64,000 bases of DNA from positions 75,733,601 to 75,797,600 of the forward strand of contig OZ026522.1 of assembly GCA_964019695.1 (NCBI GenBank). The letters are read 5' to 3'. Positions 46,398 through 58,156 of this stretch are shown here, in pieces (positions within the stretch are counted from its first letter, which is position 1; every line of letters begins with the position of its first letter). This stretch comes from Loripinus fragilis (Eukaryota > Mollusca > Bivalvia > Lucinida > Lucinidae). The notes under the pieces are model-generated. The model saw only the letters and a program-made list of their open reading frames with translations, had not been told where the DNA came from and did no database searches. A program made the position numbers and the translations under genes.

Positions 46398-47390
46398 TGT
46401 TCATGGAATCATGAATATTTCGGGTCTCTTGCAAAGTAAGTGAAACCACAGGAGCTTGAAGTTCGATCCTTAAATAACTCCTATAGCCTCAAAACCAAAA
46501 GCTCACAATGTCATTACGTAGTAATGACCAGGAGTGAAACTAAATTTCAGGCACCTTTGAATCGCCATTACCAGGAGGTTTTGGCGAAAACTGAACATCT
46601 AACCATAAAAACTATGTCAACAGGTCATGCGAGGCATGGATAACTTTTTCTGACATATCACTGAGTCAAAATAATGAGCGTTTGAAAATAAGGAAAAATA
46701 ACGGTAACCATTCCGTCTCCAGTATCCGGTTTGACGCAGTGAATCCGAGCCTTCGTCACACTTTGAGAAAATACATTTCAAAACTTACAAACTCTTCAAC
46801 CAAAAAATGAAACAATCAGTTAAATGTGTTCAGAATATTAAATAAATCAAACCCTTACATTTACTTATCACGAAAAGTTCTGTTTTTCATAAACTTTGCG
46901 GAAATTCAAAACTGAAACCGTTGTTTTTCAAAGATCGTGTGACGTTGACGTCGCGCACGATATTGCGTACAAAGCGTAACGTCAAGTTATAGCGTCTTGG
47001 GGCTTATTCCGTAGATGAAAACACCATTGTCTCATTTTTTATGCCCTAACAAATAGGTTTCCCGGAATTATATCGACTTAAAGTATTTTTGAGACATTGT
47101 CCTGTTTCGTCTTAACGTCGCCATCTTGATCATAAGGTAGAAGAAAAGTTATCAAACACTTTGACGTTGCCGTCGCAACATTCACTGCCGATTGACCGGA
47201 AACTAGAGCCGGAATGGCTACCGAGAGCTTAGTTTCACTCCTGGTCATTACTACGTAATGACACCGTGAGCTTTTGGTTTTGAGGCTTTATAGGTGATAT
47301 AAGGACCGAACTTCAAGCTCCTGTAGTGAAACCCGAAGGGCTTTACGTTAGCTTTGCAAGAGACCCGAAGTATTCATGATTCCATGAACC
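46398..47390. mobile_element. ~1-kb element with ~145-bp terminal inverted repeats
   Basis: The left arm (46398-46540) includes ttcatggaatcatgaatatt, tcttgcaaag, agcttgaagttcg and gtcattacgtagtaatgacc. The right arm (47227-47390) is its inverse with a small insert. The inside has GACGTCGCG-like and CRE-like phrases but no gene. Confidence 0.85.
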
Positions 47391-48439
47391 TTCTAAAAAT
47401 GAATTTATTGCTTATAGTTACGTTTTATATTATCAGTCAAGTATTAATTTTCAATTTTCACCTAACTTGGCTGGTTTTCCAGGTATTTTGAATTAGATCA
47501 GACATAACGTAGGATATGGAATAGCCAAAACGCCAAATTTCCGCGCTTACGTGTTCAACGTCACACAAACGTCAGTTAACAAGCAACGTTATTGGATAGA
47601 CTTGACGTTAGCCCGCTCAAATGGCGCGTATGTGGGTGTGGCTTAAATCGATCTGTTCATGAAGGTATGAACCACATCTCTAATGTAGAGGTTCATTTAA
47701 CGACTCGCAGTGGAAACGTAAATATTACGTCATATTAGCTAGACTGAAGAGAGAATAAACGTGGTAAGCTAATGAATAGAATACCAGGTTCGCGTCATTG
47801 TCATTCGACAATCTGTAGGCTCTATGTCCGCCGGTAGACATAGTAAGCCTAGATCGGGTTTTAATCAGATTTTCAAAGGACATTCACCTAGTGTTCTCTA
47901 TATATCTTTTCCCCAGCTCGTTTAATGAATTATGTAGAGTTCATGAGCACTCGTGTCATATCCTCTTTATATATCTTTGCGGTATTGAATAGCAAAATTG
48001 ATTTCGCAGAGTCTTTGTCACATTTACGCCAAATTATATACGTTAATTTTTACATGTATTATAAAAAAAACATTTAAAACCTGTTCAGTCTTGCCGAATT
48101 ATTTATTCAATCACACATAATACTAAATCCTCGGGTTACCAAATTGACCTGCAACCTGTTTCAAGTTATTCAATTCGATGTGTACAGATAAAGTAGGCAG
48201 AAAATCTAGATTGACCTTACTGCGATTAAAAAACATGTTATAAAATATTGTGAAATTGTCTTTAAGAAAAAGTAAAAGTCTATTTTGGTCATGTGTAGAA
48301 CTCAGGTGAGATTCTTAACAAATTAAAATATAAAAGTTTTCTAGCATCAAATGTGTCTACATATGTTTTCTCTACTCTCTAAACTACATTACCTCATAAT
48401 CGTATCAAAGAAAACTAACTGAGTTAATTGAACAAACTT

Positions 48440-49060
48440 TTAACAGAGAGGGCTCATTTTGTTTGGCTTGTAATGCGAAACGCGCATTTATCACTTCTGA
48501 ACAACTTAAAAGATTTAAATTGTGGTCATGTCAGAAAGTTTGTGACGCTCTCCATTATCTTTTGGACAATATATTTATAAAATTTGGCTCAAAATGGTAT
48601 AGACTAATTGTAGGTGTTCCTATGGGTACTAATTGTGCTCCTCTTGTTGCAGATTTGTTTTTATTTTGTTATGAGAGAGACTTCATATTGTCTCTTTCAG
48701 ACAATTATCTAGCAGATGTTGTTGAAGCATTTAACTCTAACCTCAAGATATCTAAATGACTTGCTTAATATTGATAATCCTTATTTTGCAAAAAAAGGTG
48801 AGTCAGATATATCCCACTGAACTTCAGTTGAATTAGGCGAATCCTTCCCCTTTTTTAGATTTAGACTTATCCATTACAAAGGGCAGAGTTTCAACCAAAC
48901 TTTATGATCAACGGGACAGCTTTAACTCTTAAATAGTTAATTTTCCATTTCTTGATAGAGATGTTCCTCACTCCCCTTCCTACATTTCGCAACTTGCAAG
49001 AGTATGTTCTCATGTTGATGCCTTCAACAATAAAAACAAAATGTTTGACTTCTAAGTTAC
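48440..49060 (+). pseudogene. Reverse transcriptase relic, second copy (Penelope-like type)
   Basis: The frame 48463-48759 reads FITSEQLKRFKLWSCQKVCD, KWYRLIVGVPMGTNCAP and LVADLFLFCYERDFILSLSD. It is then disrupted where YLNDLL replaces the expected YxDDLL, so the second catalytic residue is lost. Shifted and stop-containing frames continue through a KGQSFNQTL-like region to about 49060. It is clearly the same family as 25932-26390 plus 19300-19663, on the opposite strand. Confidence 0.65.
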
Positions 49061-49099
49061 TAAAACAAGGTTATCGACACCATAAACTCGTAAAGTTTT

Positions 49100-49310
49100 T
49101 TTTCTAAATTGTATTACCACAATCACAAACTGCAGACTAACCCATGGCACCGCGAGGAAGAGCCACACAACAATCACGAGACACCAGAAAGACAAACTAA
49201 GCAAAGCAACCAACTCTCTCTTCCCCATCAAGATGATTGCAAAACTAGAAGGGACATAAAGAAACGTACAAAAAAAACATAGAAAAATTACAGAATCCCA
49301 CAATGGGAAT
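49100..49310 (-). repeat. ~660-bp dispersed repeat, end piece
   Basis: It matches the first ~200 bp of 18480-19140 (accacaatcacaaactgcag to gggaataacaata). It abuts the reverse transcriptase relic. Confidence 0.8.
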
Positions 49311-50009
49311 AACAATAAACAACAAAGTAATTAAGGGTGCAAAGATCAGGAATTGATACAATCAAGTACCACACCTGACCCAGGGCACCAATGGAAAAGT
49401 GACAAACCCACAACCAGACGCCACTAACGAGGGCCAATAGGTCAGCCCTTTCCCAGCAGGTGGCCACAAAGCACACATTAACAGACGCGCACGAAGGCAT
49501 AGCAAACATAAGACAGAAAAAACATAAATGATCCACAAAAAAGTACAGCCTTGGAACGGTCAGTAAAATATTTACTGGAGGGCTTAAACCGGTTTAACTT
49601 CACTATAGTGTAGATTTTATCTTCTTGTCCTTTCGGGCCATGGGTTTCATTGTGGAACTTTGAAACTATTAGAGGGTCACTGATGACGCCTATATGGCAG
49701 AAACTAGCTAGTCTGGCCCAGAAAATATGCACACTCTGGTTTCAGTTCTTTGGTGCAGTCTTTGCTTCTATAGGATACCCTTTTAAGAACATATTTAACA
49801 ATTCAACAACAACAGAAGCCTACTTTGTACAGTGCTGTTTTGTGCATGTTATAAAAGTACAGACTCGGTAGTAGTCAGGAAAAAACATCAGAAAAAGTTA
49901 AAAAGTACAGGTCAAGAAAATGGACTGACACCTATAGTTCGGGCTTATTTTGTATACTGAATCCAAAACCTGATGTTTGCAAACTGAGAAATGGGGTCGT
50001 GTTGACCTT

Positions 50010-50245
50010 ATTTGGGCCGCGACATGAGATATCCAAAAATGTGGCAAGTACGACCAGCAAAGGCTCAGACTAGCCTGCACATATGTGCAGTCTGATCAGA
50101 GCCTTTGCTAGTCGCTTGAATAGTCTATGAATATCAGGCTACTTATCGAATTTCAAAGCTTAAAAGGAGACTGCACAGGCTCGTCTGAGTCTATTCATGT
50201 CAAAATGCAACATTGTTGGAAATGACATGTCACGGCTCATTTGTA
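50010..50245. repeat. gtgatttccaacaatgtggc MITE, copy 3 (inverted)
   Basis: gggccgcgacatgagatatc at the left and aacattgttggaaatgacat at the right. The middle holds an inverted pair (ctagcctgcacatatgtgca, then tctgatcagagcc). Confidence 0.85.
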
Positions 50246-50489
50246 TATTCTACAAATGGCCACCAGAATTCACAGAATTTGACATGATTGTGAAATATTT
50301 TGTTTTGTTGACAATTCTTTTATCCCAAATCATTAGTAACATGTCTTAAGGGGATATCTTACTTGTATGTTTTTTTTTCCTGTATAAACAAAAATAACTA
50401 TTTTATCAATGAGACGGATACCTTTGGCTATATTGTTGTATGAACAATCTGTACATCTCACACATATCACTTTACGCCCCAATACAGAG

Positions 50490-51055
50490 CTTAGCTGTAG
50501 CCGGGCCCACCGTAGCTGGGCCCACTGGAGGTTTCTTTAGCTCTGAATATCTGTGAGTCCTGGGTCCTTTTTTCTGTTTCACCATAGTGCGTTAATTTGA
50601 TTATATTGTTTCTCTTTGATGATACATTGCAATAGTTAGGAATCCTCCATTCGAGCTTAACATTTTTGTGCTTCAACGACAGCAGAATCTAGGGCGAAGA
50701 TTTTTTGTGCTTCAACAAAAGCAGAATCTAGGGCGAAGATTTGGTACCAGTAAAATACAGTTAAATCCCCCTGTGGCTTTGCTGCTGTCCGTTCTAAGGC
50801 GGTGGTTCTGTTGTTACTGTATTGATTCGTTGTTGAGTGTTACTCCCATTTGGGATTCTGTAATTGTTCTATGTTTTGTTGTGCGTTTCTTTGTGTCCAC
50901 TCTAGCTTTGCAATCATCTTGGTGGAGAAGAGAGAGCTGATTGCTTTGCTTTGTTTGTCTTCATAGTGTCTTGTGATTGTTGTGTGGCTCTACCTCATGA
51001 TACCACGGGTTTGTCTGCAGTTTGTGATCGTGGTATTTCCTGATAATACTTACTT
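50490..51055 (+). repeat. ~660-bp dispersed repeat, long inverted copy
   Basis: Reverse complement of most of 18480-19140, ending gtatttcctgataatactta. A 40-bp segment (tttgtgcttcaa..gcagaatctagggcgaagat) is duplicated in tandem near 50668-50740. Confidence 0.85.
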
Positions 51056-52274
51056 ACTATTTTTGATCAATAGGCAGCATGCTTATCATTAAATTTTGAG
51101 TCACTTCCTAGTTCTGTTCAGTTTAAATATTGTGGCTTACTGAGTGAATTTTAGATAAAATGTTAGCATGAAAAAGAACTACAGTTATCGAACTGCAATA
51201 TTCTAAAGTATTTTGACCCAAATGTATGTATTGTTGGTATTATGTACATTTTTTTTATTTTTACCTTGAAAAATTCATAAGCAAAAATTGTCAAAAATAT
51301 ATACTGCAACCAGAAATTTGTACATTTGGGCGAAATACTTCTTTAATTGTAGTCGGATAATTGTAGTTCATGTTCATGAAAATGTTTTCTCTAAAGTTCA
51401 CCCAGTGTGTCACAGTATTGCAAACGATATAAAACCAGGAAGTAACTCATAAAAGACTCATAAGTATACTGCCGACTGCTCAAAAGCTGTATGTTGGGGC
51501 CTAGATTGGTCTACGTGAGATGTATACATTGTTCATACAAGAATATGGCCAAAGGTATCTGTCTCCTTGATAAAAAGCCAGTTTTGTTTATACAGGAAAA
51601 TTTTCATACAAGTAAGACCCCATGAAAGCAATATCCCCATAAGATGGATTTACCCTTAGAGTACATTGTTTAAGCCGCAATTTACCAATACGCACTCTTA
51701 TCTGGAGGCCTGGTGAGATAAAAAAAAATATTGACCTAAAAATAAACCCATTTGAGTTATTTTAAATTGTTCAATTTCCGCGGCAAACCATAATGCACCT
51801 CTATAGAATACGGATGTCCTTACAAAAGAACTCATCTCAGCAGCAACTCGTCCTAAACCTTTAACCCTGGTAACAGCTGAATGTTAAGTCATATCCAATG
51901 ATCAGATTTACAAATAGTCAAACTTGCATATTTATGAATATTAATGAAAGCATTAGATATAAGAGAAAAACGTTAACACATAATGGGGTAAATCTGTCTA
52001 TATATCAGCTGCTTACTATCCTAGAATATCAGTTAACCTATCTGCTCTCTTGTTTGTGATGTTTTCTTCATTGTATAGATTCCTGGGCCCAAAAGTTACA
52101 ATGCTTCCTTGAAGTTAACGATGACTTAAGTTAAGTATTGATATTGGAACATGTTACATTGCATGTTTGATAAATTTCCAGGATCGGTGCAAAACTATTG
52201 GTCAAAGATACCATTGTGATCTACAGATTTTATTTTGATAAGTTCGAAACGGTTCAAAACGACTGATAAGTATA

Positions 52275-52485
52275 CTATGGTTAACCCCCACATGGGGGAA
52301 CTTTGTAGACCATATTTGTCTTAAAGCCCAATGTCTTGCAAGGATTTTGCAACATGTTAGCCCTCTGACAATGGCAGTGTTAAGCTGTAACAGCCTGTTA
52401 CATACGTTACCCCACAAAATATTTGATAATGAACATTCCTTTTAAGACTTCAGAAAAGTGCAAAAGATAAGGCAAGATTTCCAAA
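52275..52485. repeat. End fragment of the nested DNA transposon family
   Basis: It matches, inverted, the right end of the element at 3088-7290 (ttgcaaggattttgcaacat, gttaagctgtaacagcctg). The match breaks at ccaaa 52481-52485 and resumes briefly at ttggttat 53515. Confidence 0.75.
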
Positions 52486-52998
52486 GGACCTCGGACAGTT
52501 TCCTATTCAATCTGCCCAAATTTTGACAGCCTTTAGGCTAGGATAATGCATAACTGACAACTATATTTTTGTGCTTAAATCAAACCGTTACATTTAGTGT
52601 ACCCAGCAAATCAAAATATTTTAAAAATATTGCATAATTATGCCAAGACTTTAGGGTATAGGTGTGGGGGTATATTTTGTGACCAAATTTTATTTCACAG
52701 AAAGTCAAAGTTTTGTCGAGTATTCACCTGAATACATGTAAATATTATGTTTGCGGTATAAAACTTGAAACAAAAGTGATATGTTTGCATAAAATTCGGG
52801 TTGAGAAGATTTCATTGTTTCATATAAAGAAGAGTGATGTCAATGACTTTTGGCTATTACCTGTAATGCTTCAAGTTTAACTTGTGCACTGAAGCGTATA
52901 ATATATGCATACTGTATAAATCATAGTCTAGATAAACACAGTTTTTGAGCGTAAAAATGTTAATATTTTCTTACACATCAGATTTAGGCTTTATTTTG

Positions 52999-53041
52999 GT
53001 GCTTAAAAGAACCGTCTCATTGTGACGGTTCTTTTAAGTAG
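52999..53041. repeat. CTCAAAAGA-type hairpin, copy 5
   Basis: gtgcttaaaagaaccgtctc pairs with gacggttcttttaagta around attgt. The bases before it (tttttgagcgtaaaaatgtt) match those before copies 3 and 4. Confidence 0.8.
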
Positions 53042-53193
53042 CCACACCATATGTTTGTTTTAGAAATGAGTCTATTAATTACATGGTACGCACTCATAAC
53101 TAAAGCCCTGACACATGCCATTTACCTACAGGTTTGTACAAAATAAGTTTCTAATAAGCTTTTATCATAAAGTGTTTTTGAGCATTTTGACAG

Positions 53194-53295
53194 CGTTCCC
53201 TCCCCCGTGACCAATCATGCCATTTTTATATGATGTGTGTAATGTAAAACTACAACTGTATGCAAAAGGATTAGTTTGGTCACGGGAGGGAAAGC
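53194..53295. repeat. Small inverted repeat
   Basis: cgttccctcccccgtgacca pairs with tggtcacgggagggaaagc. The ~60-bp loop is AT-rich. Confidence 0.8.
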
Positions 53296-54363
53296 ACTTC
53301 AGTAAAACTTTTTCTATTTTCTATATGTTGAATAGCAAAAACAGAGTTTTCAACACATATTTTTCAATTGTTACTTGTCCAATGAGAAAACGGCTTTTGT
53401 GGATAATTCGAGTGTTAAAGCTACTATCTTTTTCATAGAAAAAGTATCACTTTCTTTGAAACTTTTCTCTGGTCATTTTTATGGGCAATCCTTCATTAAG
53501 ACTGTCCGAGGTCCTTGGTTATTATACTATGTACAATAAGTTTAGCGATTTCGTATGTTTCGCATCGTTATGTGCTCATTTTTGTGCAATGTCGAACAAT
53601 TTCAAATGCAATGACGAGAACAGGATCTTAGGCAAATGGAACCACTAATTTACAAACACCATACTTCAAATAGGCATTAAATTTTGGGGAGAGCAAGAAT
53701 TGCAGGAGGGGTCCGTAAGCAAAAATTACATCCGTTGTAAGTAATGCTAAATGATAAGCATGTCATTTTTTGTTTGGTGGTCATACATCTTCCTCATGCA
53801 TCATACGCCTATAAAAAACTATTGGTTGTGTGACAGATGTGATAGAGATTCCATGCTGAAAAAATCAGCTGCCATCAATGACGTCAAAACGTAGTTATCA
53901 TTTGATTACACTTCTAGTGTTAATTGGCGTGCCAATTCAACAGAGACTCATTTTACAAAGATGGCATAGGCTTACAATGTAATTGATCTTATGGTTGATG
54001 GTGACGTTAGATTTTATCTTTCGGCTCGAGCTCTATAGCCATGAAGATATTTCATTCAACATTATTTTTCTGAATGTGTTGGAAGGCATAATACAGTTTC
54101 ACTTGTCAATATGGTTCATGAAAAACCGACTAGAAACACTGTTTAAATTCGATAACGTAAAAGCATTAATAAAAAACGTCAAATTGTGAAAACTTGGTCA
54201 TTTATTTTTCTTAGACTGTTTATAAAATTGCAACATTTGCTACGCTTTTTTGGTTTCAGTGACCAAACAATCGCTTGAAAATGTTTTTGGCTTCCCCCAA
54301 TGATCAGAAATACCCACGTTACCCGCTAGCCTTAAAACTTATAGAGGATATTTACTTTTTTGA

Positions 54364-54485
54364 GGTGAATACCAAATATATTTCATCGAGTGCAGTGAAA
54401 AAAAATCAGTATTTTTCACGAGTGCGTAGCACGAGTGAAAATGCTGATATTTTCACCTCACGAGATAAAATATATTTGGTATTTG
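54364..54485. repeat. Inverted repeat ~120 bp
   Basis: gaataccaaatatatttcat pairs with ataaaatatatttggtattt. Inside, tgaaaaaaaatcagtattttt faces a similar inverse around cacgagtgcgtagcacgagtg. Confidence 0.75.
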
Positions 54486-54894
54486 CCGAAAAAAAGTAAA
54501 TTTTCTTTTTATTTCATACTCAACGGAAATACAGAAATCATAACCTAACTTTTTACTTGGTCGATTCTCATTCGATTTGACTTTAGCAGTGTGTTTATTT
54601 GGTATAACATTGGGTGTAAACGTAGTTTGCACCTAGAAAATGGCTTAGAATCATATTTTAACGAATGAAACGCAAGAAATCAGCATTTAAAGGAAGTCTA
54701 TTGAGTGCGCCTTAGGGTAGGCGTCACGTGCAAACTGGCGCTACGCCAGGTCAAACGGTGACGTCATTATATTTGATGTTGATGTCATTACATGCGTAGC
54801 GTTATTTTTGACACATATACTTGCCTAAAAACTTTTGTTAAAAAATCCCAGTCCCAAAATGGCCAAGAAAGACTTGTTTTGCTACAGTTCTATT

Positions 54895-54970
54895 CTATTC
54901 TACAGTGAAAATATAAATCGTATCAGTCACTAGTGAAAAAATACGATATTTTTTCACTGTAGAAAAATAC
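54895..54970. repeat. Short inverted repeat
   Basis: ttctacagtgaaaatataaa faces tttttcactgtagaa, with cgtatcagtcactagtg in the centre. Confidence 0.6.
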
Positions 54971-55209
54971 CAATTTTACTCACATTTGATATGCATTGAA
55001 TTTACTGCTTGTGATAAAATAAAACGTCACTTTAACAAGGCCGCTGCGTTTGGTAATTCCATAATTTTCTTAAATGGAAATTCTTGTCAGATGTTCGGCG
55101 CTTGTAACGTCATGACAGCAGATGAAATTTGAGATCTGATGTGGATGGGCTCACCCATACAAAACAATTGCTAAACTTATTGTGCGTAGTATATTTTCTA
55201 AGTAAGCTA

Positions 55210-55463
55210 TTACTGGGCCACAGATATTGACATTTGAAAACAAATATAGTCACCCCGATGTAGTTTTTGCAGTGCTGATAGATTTGTCAAGCCAAATTCG
55301 TTGTACAATTTTGCTAACGATGCCGATCTGGTTAGTCCAGTTACAATACAAGCAGCTTCATTCTGTATCTTTTTTAGGTGTTGGAGTCTTATTGTGTGCA
55401 GCCATCCCATACTAATGATGCATAATCTATGATGGGTAGTAAATGGTATAAATAAATTTGATT
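55210..55463 (-). pseudogene. Non-LTR retrotransposon ORF2, C-terminal relic
   Basis: The frame contains LKKIQNEAACIVTGLTRSAS and then LYNEFGLTNLSALQKLH. The K-I-Q-N-E-A-A-x-I-V-T-G-L block is typical of the part after the reverse transcriptase domain in Jockey- and CR1-like elements. A frame change lies just before it. The upstream part of the same gene is at 58157-58990, and 55464-58156 lies between. Confidence 0.7.
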
Positions 55464-55883
55464 GAAGGTAGTACGGAACCCATGGAAACGATAACCGAGT
55501 GTTTTTAAAAAAGTAAGAGTTATCTTTATTTATTGTCTTAAAATGTAGAAGTATTGGCATTCACAAAAAATATCATTTATCAACACATCTGTATGACCAA
55601 ACTGCTCCAGTTTCACCCCTCAATACGTTCCGAGTTATATTCTTTGACTTTTCGCTTACTGTAAAGGCGGCGCCTCATGAATGCTTAATTAGGACTGGTC
55701 AACCTTAGGCATAGGTAAAAGCTGAAAATTTGGCGTGGTTTTATTCAAAAGTAACTGTATCATCATGCGCCATTATCTCAGTATATAGACGCAAAACACA
55801 TTATTTAGTCCTTAAAATGCCAGCAAAATAACTGCATCTTAAAATGTCTATTTAACATAAGCATAGAGGCCATCATTGTGGAC

Positions 55884-55924
55884 CCAGATCAGACTGCTTC
55901 TACAGGAGCAGTCTGATCTGGGTC
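55884..55924. repeat. Perfect-arm hairpin gacccagatcagactgct
   Basis: gacccagatcagactgct at 55880 is mirrored by agcagtctgatctgggtc, with loop tctacagg. Same core as the hairpins at 20130-20850. Confidence 0.85.
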
Positions 55925-56205
55925 CGCACTGTTTGTCTTTGAGGCTTCATATATTTAAGTGGACGGCAAAAAATATATTTTGTATTTATGCGCTTTAAGG
56001 GTTAAAAAATTGTGAGTTCAGTGTGCATACGGTTAGGATTTTCATGAAATGCACGCACATTTGCGCGGCCCAAACAACTTGCTAATTCTTCACCAAATTA
56101 TAAATAGAACCTGCTTTCTCTTGACTAGCAGGGAAATAGCCAAACGACGCCCAGTTATAGATATGAATATTAAAGTTACCGCATTTACAGTAAGCGAAAA
56201 GTCTA

Positions 56206-56376
56206 TTAATACCTGGCCTCGAGGTTATAAAACTTGAGTTCATTCTCAGACTCAAAATAAAGCCGATGATTGGCTACTTGTGGACACGTGTCCGCAAGCA
56301 GCAAATCATTGCGCTTTATTTTGAGTCTGGTACTTTACTCAAGTTTTATAAACTTGAGGCCTGGTATTAATAGCTT
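56206..56376. repeat. ~170-bp palindromic MITE
   Basis: Arms of about 60 bp (attaatacctggcctcgagg, aaaacttgagt, gactcaaaataaagc) are mirrored on the right. Flanks ct and ag extend the symmetry to ctattaat/attaatag. Confidence 0.85.
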
Positions 56377-56627
56377 GGATGAAACCCAAGAGCAACATAT
56401 TGGACACTGTGAGAGCGCTCGTCAAACGCTGTGGCGTGCCTTTGCGCTGTTTTTAGCTAGCCAGTGGGGAGTTTTTTGACTGAGGTTTATTTTGTATATT
56501 TATATATATATGCGAGCTGTGAATAATCTAATATGGGCGTTCACATATACATGCTTGTCTTAGCATTAACTCATTGCATTTATGAAAAGAACTAAACTCG
56601 TGTATCATCCCTTCTTTACCAATTGCC

Positions 56628-56690
56628 GCAGTGGTAGAATGTTCATCTTGAGACCAAGTAGCCCCTGGTTTGAGCCCTATTGCTTGTTTG
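56628..56690 (+). repeat. tRNA-like repeat (SINE head)
   Basis: GCAGTGGTAGAATG resembles an A box and GGTTTGAGCCC a B box, 35 bp apart with an anticodon-like arm between. No paired acceptor ends, so it is a SINE or tRNA relic. Confidence 0.5.
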
Positions 56691-57376
56691 TTTGTTTACT
56701 TATTTGTTTGCTCGTTTGTATTTATCATGGGGATGACATAACGACATGTACCACAAGTGGTTTACAAATTTTAGTGACGCTATGTAATGACGTCCGTAAT
56801 GGTTGCTCATATAATTATATGGCAACATCAAAGTATAGTTCAACGCAATTTCTAAACGCGATTTAAAAGTAGTTTTATGGTCATACAATAAATAGAACCT
56901 AACAGTCGTGCTCCTGTATTCTTAAATTTACTAAGCTTGTCACGAATAAGTGACAAAATTCTTGGCAAGCCTTCATTTCACCTCTTTTTACAGCTCGTTT
57001 AATAACTTCAATATTGGGATCAAACGTGATTTTCTATGCATTACCACCTGCTAGAACACCAGGGTGGTGTTGAAACCCAAACCAGAAAGGCGAGGGTTAT
57101 GACTACCCCTGAGGGGTCTAGCAGATATTAGTGTATCAGAAAACTATTATTGCATAATAAGGTCATTCTTGCAACACCGTTTTCGAAATAGAATATATTT
57201 CCAGATAAAAGACTTGCGTCATCCTGACGACACTTCTATACGCGTTACTGCTGATGACGTCAATTTTGTAACGAATCCAGAATACGTATACTGTACGTAA
57301 AGTAAAGAAAAAAAAAGTAAACAATAAAAGCAGCAACAAAAATGCTATGAATCAACAGCACGTGAATTGCCCCCCT

Positions 57377-57377
<1 letters not shown>

Positions 57378-57440
<63 letters not shown>
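57378..57440. repeat. (CT)n microsatellite
   Basis: About 30 uninterrupted CT dinucleotides, preceded by CCCTCC. A short (GC) and (CA) run follows at 57460-57482. Confidence 0.97.
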
Positions 57441-57442
<2 letters not shown>

Positions 57443-58156
57443 CACTCACCCTCATTTGGTACACACACAAGCGCGCGCGCACGAACGCACTTATAAAGGT
57501 CTTAAGAGGTCCTAGAACGTGCCAAATGAGAAGTAGCTATAGACAAATAATAGGCTTTTCGCACACGGACACAACATCAACTCATACAATACACTGTCTA
57601 CGCACACGGACCTAAATTAAACAATGAAGCAGGTATGGCACTCCATGTCTGTTTTTATTTCAGAGGTCAAAGAAAATAGCACACAAAAGAAAAACGAGCA
57701 CGGTGGCATATGCTTTTTAATTAATTATAAGTTTCTATGCAAAATTTTCTTCAAAATAATATTTGTTTTATTTCTGTAGTTACATTGTGCGACATTTTTA
57801 TTCAAGATTTAAACGATTTTTAGGCCTTAATGTTTTTTTTTACAAATTAGATTTTAGCTTAAAAAATAAGCTATGTGCCTTTTTTCGCTGTTGTTGAGTT
57901 CTTTTATTAGCCAATAGCATGTAGCGTATTCCCAGGAAAAAATATGGCATTTCTCAATTTCATTTTTTTTTAAAAAAAGAGAAATTGATATTTTGAGAAA
58001 CTCGTTTTTTTACGATTTTTAAAGTTTAATAACTTTTTTAAAAAGCATGGTAAGGTCCTGTTTTTTTTGTCAAAATAGATGAGTTTTGAGCTACTTTTTA
58101 ACATATCAAAAGAAGGTAACTTTTTGGACATATGCTGATGAGTCCGGTACCACCTT

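Larger units (their letters stand above)
52486..53514. mobile_element. 1029-bp TIR element inserted between AAA and TTG without duplication
   Basis: A 14-bp perfect inverted end (GGACCTCGGACAGT) is present on both sides. The relative at 7075-7090 shows the empty site ccaaattggttat, so the target is ccaaa|ttgg with no duplicated bases. It contains a CTCAAAAGA-type hairpin (52999-53041) and a smaller inverted pair (53194-53295). No transposase. Confidence 0.82.
55464..58156. mobile_element. ~2.7-kb insertion splitting the non-LTR relic
   Basis: The outer ends are inverted relatives, gaaggtagtacggaa on the left and the inverse of aaggtggtaccgga on the right. They cut the non-LTR reading frame at a point where both sides match one protein. 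A target duplication is not clear. Inside are a hairpin (55884-55924), a palindrome (56206-56376), a tRNA-like repeat (56628-56690), a diverged gacgtc-family piece and a CT microsatellite. No transposase is seen. Confidence 0.65.

Noticed and set aside
57260..57445. Frame of repeated Arg-Glu
   Set aside because: Translation of the CT microsatellite.
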